From contig JAGQUI010000022.1 in the NCBI GenBank assembly GCA_020438595.1, forward strand, positions 1 to 14,751: a DNA stretch of 14,751 nt. Direction: 5' to 3'. This document shows, one piece after another, positions 1-7,672 of the stretch. The notes beneath the pieces are model-generated. The model ran no database searches. It was given only the letters and a program-made list of their open reading frames with translations, and was not told the DNA's origin. How positions within the stretch are numbered: the stretch's first letter is position 1; each line of letters begins with the position of its first letter. The position numbers and the translations under genes were made by a program. This stretch comes from Propionibacteriaceae bacterium. Its GTDB lineage: Bacteria > Actinomycetota > Actinomycetes > Propionibacteriales > Propionibacteriaceae.

Positions 1-898
1 CCGCCTGTACGGCGGCAGGATCTGCCAGCGGCAGGTACTGGCCGAACCGGACCTCCGCGCCTTCCCGCAGGCCCGCAACGCTGCCCTCCAGGCGGAGCGC
101 CGGGAGCGCGGCCCGTTGCGGCAGGTGTGCCGGGAGTGCGAGCAGGCCGTACTCGGCGGCGGTGATCGTCAGGCTTGCCCGCTTCGGGTCCGGCTCGATC
201 CCGGACCAGGTCTGCGTCAGCAGTGGCACCAGCGACTCCTCGAGCCCGAGGAGACGTACCTCGGCGAGGTTCTCGAATCCGCGGTGCACGTGGAAGAACC
301 GCGCCGGCACCCCGTCCGTGCCACGCTCGTCCGGGTCGAAGTGCAGGTTGGTCTTGGCGCCCGGCCCGAACAGGGGGATGCCCTCCACGTCGTAGCCGAA
401 CTGGACGGTGGCCCGCCCGGGCCCCGAGTCGAGCTCGTGGCCCTCCTCGTCCGCCATCGCCCACTGCCCGAGCGAGACCCCCACCGACACCGGGTCGACC
501 TTCAGGCCCAGCTCCTCGACCAGGCCGCGGGCGATCGTGGTCAGCCGCGTGGCCGTCCGGTCGCCGAGCGTGTAGCTGACGCCGTCAGCGGTGTCGGTCT
601 TCTCGACGTCACGCCAGGGCCGGCGCTCGTCCTCGTACCGGCCCAGTTGGTCGGTGTTGCGGGCGCGGACCCCACCGCTCGCGGTGAAGACCTCCACCTG
701 CCCGTTCGGGCCGCCGGCGATGTACCCGAAGGGCACGTCGACGGAGGCCACCACCTTGATCCCGAACGTGTCGGCCAGCCTGTCGACCACCCGGCGGTGG
801 TCGGCGAGACACGGGTTCGGGTGGACCGCCACCGGTCCTACGGCCGGAATGCTCGGCCGCTCGGCCAGCCACTTCACATTGGAGCTGTCGATCGTCAT
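1..898 (-). CDS. uncharacterised protein with PepSY/FTP-like central pattern, partner of a DUF6345 protein (3' end cut)
   Basis: The frame runs leftward from an ATG at 896-898 without a stop to the window edge, giving 299 complete codons; the C-terminus lies outside. A strong ribosome site (GAGGAGGCGAGGAAG, overlapping the upstream stop) precedes the ATG. The gene starts 13 bp after the DUF6345 gene, so the two are almost certainly co-transcribed. No signal peptide or membrane segment is visible. Residues 115-135 resemble the helix that opens propeptide-like PepSY/FTP modules (TRLTTIARGLVEELGLKV). Residues 164-188 carry the typical strand-turn pattern (FGYDVEGIPLFGPGAKTNL). Residues 219-229 form a second helix, and 241-275 look like a further beta unit (AAEYGLLALP). 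The family assignment is by pattern only. It may be an accessory, chaperone-like or inhibitory partner of the neighbouring caspase-like protein. The coding status is secure; the function is unknown. Confidence 0.8.
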   Translation of the reverse strand, partial: MTIDSSNVKWLAERPSIPAVGPVAVHPNPCLADHRRVVDRLADTFGIKVVASVDVPFGYIAGGPNGQVEVFTASGGVRARNTDQLGRYEDERRPWRDVEKTDTADGVSYTLGDRTATRLTTIARGLVEELGLKVDPVSVGVSLGQWAMADEEGHELDSGPGRATVQFGYDVEGIPLFGPGAKTNLHFDPDERGTDGVPARFFHVHRGFENLAEVRLLGLEESLVPLLTQTWSGIEPDPKRASLTITAAEYGLLALPAHLPQRAALPALRLEGSVAGLREGAEVRFGQYLPLADPAAVQA

Positions 899-911
899 CT
901 TCCTCGCCTCC

Positions 912-1595
912 TCAGCAGGTTCCGCTTGCGGTGTAGAACGTGCGCGGGGCGACCGGGTCCGTGGCCTCGGCCAGCCGCAGCCGCTCGTTGTAGGTCGGCG
1001 CGCTCGCCGTCCCGGCCCTCAGGTAGGCCCACTTCACCGAACTGCTCTCGACGATCTCGTTGGCCTCGGCCCAGGCCTCCCGGATCGGGATGTCCACCGA
1101 GAAGAGCCCCGAGAACGACCAGTAGTAGAAGTAGGCCGCGTAGAGCGCGAAGTAGTACCCGCGGTCGTTCTGGCCCCCGCCGGAATACGACGAGTTGAAG
1201 AAGCCGAGCATGTAGTGGAGCCGCTCGAAGGCGGGGATCCACCGCCACACCGGGTGGGCGGTCGTGTGCTCCAGCAGGTCGCAGGCGTGGGTCGCGAAGA
1301 ACTCCAGGTCGCTCTTGCCGAAGTCGATGCTGTCCGAGGTGCGGACGTCATCGCCCCACACCAGGAATCCGTCCGTCCAGCCGTGCGAGGACATCTGCAG
1401 CGCGTCCACCGAGTCGGTGCGCTGCGTGGTCGACGGTGTCGTCACGAAGTCCTGCTGGACCACGCCCGCGTCACCGTGGTTCTGCGTCCAGTCGAACTGG
1501 GACAGGCCGGCCAGCGTCGAGGCGAACTTCTCCGCCTCGAGTCGGCGACCATCGATGCCGTCCTTGATCCACCAGGATCCGACGTATTTCGCCAT
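912..1595 (-). CDS. DUF6345-type protein, possible caspase-fold (clan CD-like) hydrolase
   Basis: The product has 227 residues. The start ATG (1593-1595) is preceded by AAGGAGG on the minus strand at a good distance. There is no signal peptide and no convincing membrane helix. The sequence matches what I recall of the DUF6345 family: an N-terminal WxxK/D segment, SSHGW at 69-73, FFATHACDLL at 99-108, LHYMLGFFNSSY at 126-137 and an AW..A helix near 174-178. A His-Gly (H71-G72) about 34 residues before an Ala-Cys (A104-C105), each after a hydrophobic strand, is the catalytic-dyad layout of clan CD cysteine peptidases (caspase, gingipain, legumain types). Peptidase activity is an inference; no substrate is suggested. 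It is the first gene of a leftward operon whose second gene looks propeptide-like, which fits a hydrolase with a separately encoded regulatory partner. Confidence 0.85.
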   Translation of the reverse strand: MAKYVGSWWIKDGIDGRRLEAEKFASTLAGLSQFDWTQNHGDAGVVQQDFVTTPSTTQRTDSVDALQMSSHGWTDGFLVWGDDVRTSDSIDFGKSDLEFFATHACDLLEHTTAHPVWRWIPAFERLHYMLGFFNSSYSGGGQNDRGYYFALYAAYFYYWSFSGLFSVDIPIREAWAEANEIVESSSVKWAYLRAGTASAPTYNERLRLAEATDPVAPRTFYTASGTC

Positions 1596-2026
1596 GGGTG
1601 CCTCCTTCTGCTCCCCGTGCCGTGCCGATCACGCCACGGGAAGGGGAGGACCGCGAGATGGCCCTGATACCGCGGGGCGGGCCCGCCGCACGGTGCCCCG
1701 CATGGGTAGATCTGCGTGTGCTCTGGGTAGTGGGACGCAGGTTCGCGCTACGTGTGAATCCACCTGCTCGCCATCGCCTGCATGGTTCTCGCGGCTGGCC
1801 CGAACCACACCGTCGACCGTTCGCCGCGTCGGGCCCGGCGACCCGAGGCGGCCCGCGGTTGGCCACGCAACGGGAGCCGCCCAGGACCAGGAAACCGGCC
1901 CCCCCGCTCGCGGACAGGCTGAATTCTGCGAGCCGGACGATCGATCTTCGGCCAGACACGGACACGGGCGGGGCCGGCCACCATCGCAGTGGGACCTGGC
2001 GCGGCCTTCGATTCGGGCGAGACGTG
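1596..2026. other. intergenic region between divergent genes
   Basis: This stretch separates the leftward DUF6345 gene from the promoter region of the rightward CPBP gene. It holds the DUF6345 ribosome site (about 1601-1607, minus strand). Several open frames cross it, but none has a plausible start or a recognisable product. I could not pick out a convincing -35/-10 pair for the leftward operon, though its promoter must lie here. There are short GC-rich self-complementary patches near 1672-1692 but no clear operator. Confidence 0.5.
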
Positions 2027-2055
2027 TTGAGTGTGTGTGGGGTGTTGGGTAGGTT
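2027..2055 (+). promoter_or_regulatory. candidate sigma-70 type promoter for the CPBP protease gene
   Basis: TTGAGT (2027-2032) and TAGGTT (2050-2055) are separated by exactly 17 bp and lie about 50 bp before the ATG at 2106. Each box matches the consensus at four of six positions. The GC-rich leader that follows (2062-2086) contains self-complementary C/G runs. The call rests on box match and spacing only. Confidence 0.35.
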
Positions 2056-2105
2056 CGCGGGAACCCCGGGGGCCCGCCCGGGACCCTGATTGCGAGGACA
2101 CCGCC

Positions 2106-3002
2106 ATGACCGAGCATCTGATCAACGAAGAGAACGCCTGGCAGCGCTTCTGGAATCGCGGCGGGTGGTGGAAGGCGGTCGGGTTCGCGGCCGTGTACCT
2201 CGTGCTGTACCAGGTGCTGCCGTTGGCCTTCGCACCCTGGCTGGGTGGCCTGATCGACCACGAGAACACCTTCGCCACCCCGGCGAGCGTGTTCGTCGCG
2301 ATCGGCCTGGCGTTGGCGATCGGGTCGGTGCTGCTGGTCGTGTTCTCCCTGACGGTGGGTTGGCTGCCGCGTCCGCTGTTCGGACGGCAGCCGGTCGAGG
2401 GTCGCTGGTGGATGTGGTTCGCTCCGGTACTGGTGCTGGTCCCGATCCTGCTGCGGGTGTTCGGCACCGACTACAGCGCATACTCCGCCGGCGTGATCGC
2501 GGTGACGTTCCTCACCGGGGCGCTGGTCGGGTTCTCCGAGGAACTCCTCACCCGCGGCATCGCGGTCACCCTGCTGCGCCGCCACGGCTACCGGGAGTGG
2601 GCGGTGGCCGTGTTGTCGTCGCTGGTGTTCGCGCTGCTGCACAGCGCGAACCTGCTCACCGGCCAGTCGCTGTTCTTCGTGTCGTACCTGCTGGTGTACA
2701 CCTTCACGTTCGGGCTGCTGATGTACCTGGTCATGCGGGTGACCGGCAACATCGTCTGGGCGATGCTGCTGCACGGCCTGACCGACCCCACGACGATGCT
2801 TGCCACCGGCGGCGTGGACCAGGCCAGCACCTCGGCGCAGGGTCCGCTGCTGGGCCTGGTGGGACCGGCGACGATCCTGATGATGGTCGGCGCGATCATT
2901 CTGGCGATCTTCATCCGCGGGGACGCCCGGGGACGCGCGTGCGCGAGTGAACCGGCCCGCGAACCGGCCGTCGCCTCACCCGAGCAGCCCACCGGCGAAT
3001 GA
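2106..3002 (+). CDS. CPBP-family intramembrane glutamic endopeptidase (Abi/CAAX-protease-like)
   Basis: The protein has 298 residues and about eight hydrophobic segments. It carries the CPBP signature motifs: E145-E146-xxx-R150 (SEELLTRG), F175-xxx-H179 (FALLH) and H223-xxx-D227 (HGLTD), all on hydrophobic helices. These residues form the active site of type II CAAX prenyl endopeptidase (Rce1) relatives, so the enzyme should be active and embedded in the cell membrane. In bacteria such proteins process peptides, act in bacteriocin immunity or have unknown roles. The ATG at 2106 was preferred to GTG codons further upstream because it has GCGAGG just before it and the upstream extension is low in hydrophobic or family-like sequence. 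The C-terminal 30 residues are a charged, Pro/Ala-rich tail. A histidine-kinase remnant follows directly, hinting that an adjacent two-component gene has been lost. Confidence 0.9.
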   Translation: MTEHLINEENAWQRFWNRGGWWKAVGFAAVYLVLYQVLPLAFAPWLGGLIDHENTFATPASVFVAIGLALAIGSVLLVVFSLTVGWLPRPLFGRQPVEGRWWMWFAPVLVLVPILLRVFGTDYSAYSAGVIAVTFLTGALVGFSEELLTRGIAVTLLRRHGYREWAVAVLSSLVFALLHSANLLTGQSLFFVSYLLVYTFTFGLLMYLVMRVTGNIVWAMLLHGLTDPTTMLATGGVDQASTSAQGPLLGLVGPATILMMVGAIILAIFIRGDARGRACASEPAREPAVASPEQPTGE

Positions 3003-3032
3003 GGCCGCGCTGCGGCCACCGGCGCTGCGTGT

Positions 3033-3353
3033 GCAGCCCGCGGAACTCCCACTGCACTCGCACCGACGGGTCGCGCTGGCGATCGCCGCACTGAGCGTTG
3101 TCGGGGCGGCGGCGGGCTCGTCGTCGGCCTTGGTCGTCCCGCCGCGGACCCGGAGGTGGTCTCGGCCGAGATCTCGGTGGCGCTCGCGACCGCGGTCGGG
3201 ATCGCGATGAGCCTGTACCGTCGGGCGGTCACGCAGGAACGCCAGCGGGCGCGGGAGGCGGAGGCCACGAGGGACGCCGTGGCGAGCCGGCGCGTGGCCG
3301 AGGATCGGCTACGGAACGCTCGCGAACTCCATGACGCCGTCGGCCACCACGCC
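3033..3353 (+). pseudogene. remnant of a HisKA_3-type sensor histidine kinase
   Basis: Two frames together spell the middle of a sensor kinase. One frame (about 3039-3110) gives a hydrophobic helix, RVALAIAALSVVGAAAG. After a +1-type shift near 3100-3115 a second frame gives a linker and helix (VVSAEISVALATAVGIAMSL), a basic coiled-coil (ERQRAREAEATRDAVASRRV) and then RNARELHDAVGHH. The last is the dimerisation/phospho-acceptor motif of HisKA_3 kinases, with the His at 3330-3332. The match stops abruptly after 3353. There is no ATP-binding domain, no proper start and no N-terminal sensor, so the gene is frameshifted and truncated at both ends. A cognate response regulator is not present. Confidence 0.65.
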
Positions 3354-3717
3354 GGACCGGCTCTGGCGTTAGGGGTGCCTCACCACGTCAGCCACCGCCT
3401 CTTCCGCCGCGCTCTCCTACCTTCGCGTGCCGGTCGAGACCGGGCCTACCTGGCTGACGAGGTTCAGGCGGGGTCTTGGGTGGTGGCCTGCCGGCTGAAG
3501 CAGAGCCTGCGTCGCTGTTTGGCGGTGGTGCCCCGCACCCGAGGGTCAGCCCGTCGCCTTCCGGACCAGAGCCGCTGCGATCTCCCCGCGACGCATCGCC
3601 TCGATGCGGACCTCGCATCCGCTGCCTTGGGCGGCACCCACGCCTGGGCACTGTCATCGAGCCACGTCGGTGCAGACTCCTGATCGGAGCCGGATCACCG
3701 GCCGCTCTCCGCCGGCC
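3354..3717. other. gene-poor stretch after the kinase remnant
   Basis: About 360 bp lie between the last recognisable kinase residue and the stop of the leftward oxidoreductase. Open frames exist on both strands because of the high GC, but their translations are Pro/Arg/Gly-rich and resemble no family. The abrupt end of kinase similarity suggests a deletion or recombination junction near 3353. No repeat, tRNA or transposase trace was found. Confidence 0.5.
3689..3702 (-). terminator. weak hairpin downstream of the leftward oxidoreductase
   Basis: GCCGG-ATCA-CCGGC forms a 5-bp stem with a 4-nt loop, 15 bp beyond the stop of the gene ending at 3718. There is no T-tract on the minus strand, so termination is only possible, not shown. 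Confidence 0.2.
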
Positions 3718-4767
3718 CTATCGAGCCGACGTCTCGCCTGCTGGCGCTTTCGCCACCTGCCGTCGCGCCTCGTCGATCGTGGCCATCACCGACACCACTT
3801 CGGCGTGGGGGTGCACCGGCGACTCGGTCCGCCCTTCGCCGACGAATGCGGCAAAGGCTGTCGCCTCGCAGCTCATGCCGTCGTACATCACCAGCGACGG
3901 CTCCCTCCAGGTGACACTCTCCTCCGAGCCGAACGATCCCGTCGTGAGGGTGATCCCGGAGGGTGCGATGAACGGGCTGTGCACGGCCAGCCGCGCGGCA
4001 CTACCCATGATCTCGGCCGTGACCGGCATCCGCGTCACCATCGACGTCGACGCCACACCGGTGGCACCACCGGGTGCGGGCAGCAACAGGTCGGCGCGGG
4101 CATCCACACCGGTCGTCGTCATTGCCCCATGTGCAACCACGGATGCCGGGGCGCCGAGTACCGAGGAGACGAACGAGATCGGGTACACCCCGGCATCGAG
4201 CAGGGCGCCGCCGCCGAGTTCGGTGTTCCACATCCGGTGCTCAGGCAGGAAGGGCATCGAGAAGCCGAGGTCGGCCCTGACCAGGTGAACCTCGCCCAGC
4301 AGGCCGTCAGCGAGGATCTGGCGGATGATGTCGGACTGCGGCAGGTACCGGGTCCACATGGCCTCCATCACCAGCACACCGGCGGTGCGCCCGGCCGTCG
4401 TGATCTCGGCCGCCTCCGCCGCCGACATCGCGATCGGCTTCTCGATCAGCACGTGCTTTCCGGCCGCGATCGCCTCCAGCGCGAGATCGTGATGTGACGG
4501 GTGCGGGGTCGCGATGTAGACCACATCGACACCCGGGCTGCTCACCAGCGCGGACGGGCTCGCAGCCACTTCGCCGACACCGTGCTCCATGGCGAACGCC
4601 TCGGTCCGTCGGGCATCGCGAGCAGCGACCACGACAGCCCGCTGCACCGACCGGGCGTGGATAGCATCCACGAACCGCCCGGCGATCCCGGTGCCGAGGA
4701 TGCCCCACCGCAGGGCGGGCACGGACCCCGGGTCGATCGTTCTTGGGTCAGGTAGCGTCAAAGCCAT
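3718..4767 (-). CDS. Gfo/Idh/MocA-family NAD(P)-dependent oxidoreductase (dihydrodiol/xylose dehydrogenase-like)
   Basis: The product has 349 residues, a normal length for the family. The N-terminal Rossmann domain shows G25-x-G27-xx-G30 (GTGIAG), the conserved ATPHPSHH segment (86-93) and E109-K110-P111 (the EKP motif that places the catalytic Lys). MEAMWTRYLP at 134-143 and GGGALLDAGVYPI at 185-197 (D191, Y195) are typical of the subgroup with dimeric dihydrodiol dehydrogenase and NADP-dependent D-xylose/glucose-fructose oxidoreductases. The protein is cytosolic with no signal peptide. It probably oxidises or reduces a sugar or cyclitol carbon; the substrate cannot be read. The ATG at 4767 has GGGGAGG about 10 bp upstream. 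It diverges from the kinase operon across a 325-bp regulatory region, which suggests shared control and a related substrate. Confidence 0.9.
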   Translation of the reverse strand: MALTLPDPRTIDPGSVPALRWGILGTGIAGRFVDAIHARSVQRAVVVAARDARRTEAFAMEHGVGEVAASPSALVSSPGVDVVYIATPHPSHHDLALEAIAAGKHVLIEKPIAMSAAEAAEITTAGRTAGVLVMEAMWTRYLPQSDIIRQILADGLLGEVHLVRADLGFSMPFLPEHRMWNTELGGGALLDAGVYPISFVSSVLGAPASVVAHGAMTTTGVDARADLLLPAPGGATGVASTSMVTRMPVTAEIMGSAARLAVHSPFIAPSGITLTTGSFGSEESVTWREPSLVMYDGMSCEATAFAAFVGEGRTESPVHPHAEVVSVMATIDEARRQVAKAPAGETSAR

Positions 4768-5092
4768 GTGAAGAGCCTCCCCGCGATCTTCCTGGACGAC
4801 CAGCCGCTCGGCAGGAACCTAGCACTCGAGCGAGGAATGTCGCCCGCGTCAATCCTGCCCCTCATCGGCGGTGCGGATCGAGCCTGGCCCGGCGGCCGAG
4901 ACCCGAAATCAGACTCGTGTGATCAGGCTCGCCCGGCACGAGTCAGGTCGGGCACCGCGGGCCGGACCTGGGCCGTGCTCAGAAGTGCAACTAGTGAGTT
5001 CGGGACGCTCATCAGTTCGCCATTCACCTAGCCTGAACTGCAGCCCGCCAGTGCCAACGCCGGTGAACGACCGTCATCTTGAGGAGGGTGCC
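4768..5092. promoter_or_regulatory. divergent regulatory region between the oxidoreductase and the kinase operon
   Basis: These 325 bp must hold the promoters of both divergent transcription units. It contains several inverted repeats: GACTCGTG/CACGAGTC (4912-4919 and 4937-4944), CAGGTC/GACCTG (4944-4949 and 4965-4970) and CAGTTC/GAACTG (5013-5018 and 5035-5040). A strong ribosome site, GAGGAGGG, is at 5081-5088 before the kinase ATG. No clean -35/-10 pair was found on either strand. No protein-coding frame here has a credible start. Confidence 0.5.
4912..4944. promoter_or_regulatory. candidate operator for the SorC-type regulator
   Basis: A perfect 8-bp inverted repeat, GACTCGTG and CACGAGTC, is separated by 17 bp in the divergent intergenic region. 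SorC-family regulators bind imperfect palindromes near the promoters of their own operons, and a SorC gene lies in this operon. The link is by position only; a second repeat (5013-5040) is an equal candidate. Confidence 0.3.
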
Positions 5093-6670
5093 ATGTCAGA
5101 GCAGTACACAATGGGAATCGACTTCGGCACAGAGAGCTGCCGGGTGGGTCTGTTCGATCTCGCCGGGAGACTGATCGGGATCGCCGCAGAGTCGTACCCG
5201 ACGTCGTTTCCGCAGCCGGGCTGGGCTGAGCAGAACCCGCGCGATTGGTGGGTCGCGCTCGGCATGGCCGCTCGCACGGTACTGGCGCAGGCCGGCGCAA
5301 GAGCCGACGATGTTGTCGGGGTCTCGGCTGATGCCACCACGATGACCGTGGTTGCCGGCGACATTCAGGGGAATCCATTGCGCCCAGCCATCATGTGGAT
5401 GGATGTCCGGGCGTCCACTCAGGCGGACCGGGCGTTGTCGAGTGACTCGGTGGCCCGGCTGTACAACGCCGGTGGCAGAGGGCCAGCATCCGCTGAATGG
5501 TATCCATTCAAGGTCGCCTGGCTGAAGGAACACGAGCCGGATGTTTACGCGGCGGCGGATCGGATCGTCGACGCGACCGACTGGATCACCTACATGCTCA
5601 CTGGCCAATGGGGGGTGAACGCCAACTCGGCGGCGCTCCGGATGTACCACAACGCTGACCGCGGGGGCTGGCCTCGCGACTTCTATGAGCACGTCGGGGT
5701 TGGCGACGTGTTCACCAAGCTCCCCGAACGACTGGTGTACGTCGGTGAACTGGTCGGGACCCTGTCCGGTTCGGCGGCCGCTCATCTCGGGCTCAGGGCT
5801 GGCACCCCGGTGGGTCAAGGCGCGACGGACGCCTCCGCCGGAGTGATCGGACTTGGCGTCGTGCAGCCGGGGAAGGCAGTCCTCATCACGGGTAGCTCAC
5901 ACGCCCTCTTCGGCCAGGCGCCCGCGGCAGTTCACGGCGCAGGATTCTGGGGGAGCTACACCGACGCGATCGTCCGAGGGCAGTACACGGTGGAGGCCGG
6001 GCAGGTTTCCACTGGATCAGTGATGAAGTGGTTCAGGGATGAGCTGGCTCGTGACGCCGCCGCTCAGGCGGCACGCGATGGGGTGTCTGCCTACGAGACA
6101 CTGAACGCCGAGGCCGCGGACATCCCCGTCGGCTCCGACGGCCTGATCGTCAACGAGTACTTCCAGGGGAATCGCACGCCCTACACCGACGCCAAAGCCC
6201 GCGGGCTCGTCTGGGGACTCACACTGGCGCATACCCGTGCTCATCTCTACCACGCGATCCAGGAAGGCATCTGCTACGGCACCGCCCACAATCTCCGAAC
6301 CATGGCGTCAGCGGGGTTCAGGGCGACCAAGATGGTCGTCTCCGGCGGGATGACGCAATCCCGTGCGCTCGTCCAGCTCCATGCCGATGTGACCGGCGTT
6401 CCCGTCAAGCTCACCGAGGTTACCGATGGACCGGCTCTCGGTTCGGCGATGTGCGCGGCGGTTGCTGCCGGGGTCTATCCCGACCTACCCGCCGCGGCAG
6501 GGGCGATGGTTCACGAGGTGGAGTCCCTCCTGCCCGACCCCGCCCGCCACGAGGCGTACCGCTTCTACGTCGACGCCTACTGCGCGGGCTACCCCGCCAT
6601 CCGAGACCAGATCCACAGCGTCGTTGACCACGAGTCTGCCCAACACCCGAGCGTCACGGATGGAACATGA
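5093..6670 (+). CDS. FGGY-family carbohydrate/polyol kinase (ribulokinase-like)
   Basis: A cytosolic kinase of 525 residues, the usual FGGY length. It transfers the ATP gamma-phosphate to a sugar or sugar alcohol. The N-terminal phosphate loop is MGIDFGTESCRVGLFD (D10, G12, T13). IMWMDVRA lies near 100-107. The segment WYPFKVAWLKEHEPDVY is typical of ribulokinase-like members. The catalytic base is D246 in GATDASAG; TGSSHAL near 266-272 and S417-GGM with the following helix form the ATP/adenosine site. The start ATG has GAGGAGGG 4 bp upstream; the open frame extends further upstream but without family-like sequence. It is the first gene of the operon, and its stop overlaps the regulator start (ATGA). 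The substrate is not resolved: AraB-, xylulokinase- and erythritol-kinase-like activities are all possible, and the downstream GpsA-like enzyme favours a polyol. Confidence 0.92.
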   Translation: MSEQYTMGIDFGTESCRVGLFDLAGRLIGIAAESYPTSFPQPGWAEQNPRDWWVALGMAARTVLAQAGARADDVVGVSADATTMTVVAGDIQGNPLRPAIMWMDVRASTQADRALSSDSVARLYNAGGRGPASAEWYPFKVAWLKEHEPDVYAAADRIVDATDWITYMLTGQWGVNANSAALRMYHNADRGGWPRDFYEHVGVGDVFTKLPERLVYVGELVGTLSGSAAAHLGLRAGTPVGQGATDASAGVIGLGVVQPGKAVLITGSSHALFGQAPAAVHGAGFWGSYTDAIVRGQYTVEAGQVSTGSVMKWFRDELARDAAAQAARDGVSAYETLNAEAADIPVGSDGLIVNEYFQGNRTPYTDAKARGLVWGLTLAHTRAHLYHAIQEGICYGTAHNLRTMASAGFRATKMVVSGGMTQSRALVQLHADVTGVPVKLTEVTDGPALGSAMCAAVAAGVYPDLPAAAGAMVHEVESLLPDPARHEAYRFYVDAYCAGYPAIRDQIHSVVDHESAQHPSVTDGT

Positions 6671-7665
6671 CCAGATGGCCGCCTGAGCACGAGGAGCTCA
6701 TGTTGGCCGCGGCGGAGCTGTACTACTTCGAAGGACTGACGCAGTCCGAGATCGCTGCCCGTTCGGGTGTGTCGAGGTGGACCGTCGGACGCCTTCTCGA
6801 AGAGGCCAGGCAAACCGGCGTCGTGCGAATCGTGATCGACCATCCCCGCGCCAGACAGCATGACCTCGAGCTGAAACTCAAGAAGACCTTCGGACTGAGG
6901 GACGCTGTCGTCATGGCGCTCCAACCTCGGCCCGGCGACACGCTGGGGTCCATCGGGTCGGCCACCGCCCGAAAGCTCTGCGGCATCAAGCCGACCCTAC
7001 GTCGATTGGCTGTGAGTTGGGGACGCACAGTCGCAGCCGTGGCCGCCGAGTTGCCGGTCGGCTGGGCTCGCGGAGTGGAGGTCATTCAAACCAACGGAGG
7101 CCTGGCCGTGGCGCGAGGAAACCCGATCGGTGACTCCCTCCACGCTCTCGCGGAGAAGGGGCCTGGCACCGTCCGCGCACTCGCGGGACCGGCCATCCTC
7201 GAAGGCGAGGCAACCGCGCGGGCGTTGAAGAGCGAAGCCTCGATAGCACGCACGATCGATCTTGCCGAGCGGTCGCCGGTGATGCTGTTCTCCCCGGGAA
7301 CGGTCGGCCCGGACTCCGTGCTGGTGCAATCGGGGTATGTCAGCGCAGATCAGATGTCAACCCTTCAGGACATCGGTGTCGTTGGGGACGTGATGAGCCA
7401 TTTCCTGCTACCCGATGGCATGCCGGCGGACCTGGACCTGGACGCACGGACACTCTCAATCAGCCTCGATGCCGTGCGTCGCTGCCCCACCGTCATCGCG
7501 GTGTCGACCGGCGAGCCGAAGAAGGCGGCAACGTTGGCTGCGATAAGGGCTGGTCTCGTGACCACCCTGATCACCGACTCCTCAATCGCTTCGTACCTCG
7601 TCGAATCCGGTTCAGGTACGGCTGCCGGTTCTGCCGGCCCCCCGATCCCCAACAAGAAGGAATGA
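6667..7665 (+). CDS. SorC-family sugar-binding transcriptional regulator
   Basis: The product has 332 residues with the standard SorC/DeoR-like layout. An N-terminal helix-turn-helix spans about 24-45 (LTQSEIAARSGVSRWTVGRL). The SorC effector domain follows, with AVSWGRTVAAVAAELP, VEVIQTNGGLAV and a C-terminal phosphosugar-loop region (VSTGEPKKAATLAAIRAG, then LITDSSIASYLVE). Family members bind a phosphorylated sugar or polyol and act as repressor or activator of their own operon. The ATG overlaps the kinase stop by 4 bp, so translation is coupled. The regulator sits between the two enzymes rather than at an operon end, which implies autoregulation and strict co-expression. The usual GG.EK effector-loop motif reads TGEPKK here. 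The ligand is probably the kinase product. Confidence 0.92.
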   Translation: MTRWPPEHEELMLAAAELYYFEGLTQSEIAARSGVSRWTVGRLLEEARQTGVVRIVIDHPRARQHDLELKLKKTFGLRDAVVMALQPRPGDTLGSIGSATARKLCGIKPTLRRLAVSWGRTVAAVAAELPVGWARGVEVIQTNGGLAVARGNPIGDSLHALAEKGPGTVRALAGPAILEGEATARALKSEASIARTIDLAERSPVMLFSPGTVGPDSVLVQSGYVSADQMSTLQDIGVVGDVMSHFLLPDGMPADLDLDARTLSISLDAVRRCPTVIAVSTGEPKKAATLAAIRAGLVTTLITDSSIASYLVESGSGTAAGSAGPPIPNKKE

Positions 7666-7672
7666 ACAGCCA

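Noticed and set aside
116..1198. Rightward open frame of 360 codons
   Set aside because: It spans two leftward genes with good ribosome sites and recognisable protein patterns; its translation is Arg/Pro/Gly-rich.
1598..2089. 163-codon rightward frame in the intergenic region before the CPBP gene
   Set aside because: Basic, Pro-rich translation without domains; it overlaps the DUF6345 ribosome site and the probable CPBP promoter.
3388..3657. 89-codon leftward frame after the kinase remnant
   Set aside because: Pro/Gly/Arg-rich, no ribosome site, no similarity to known proteins; more likely chance in GC-rich DNA.
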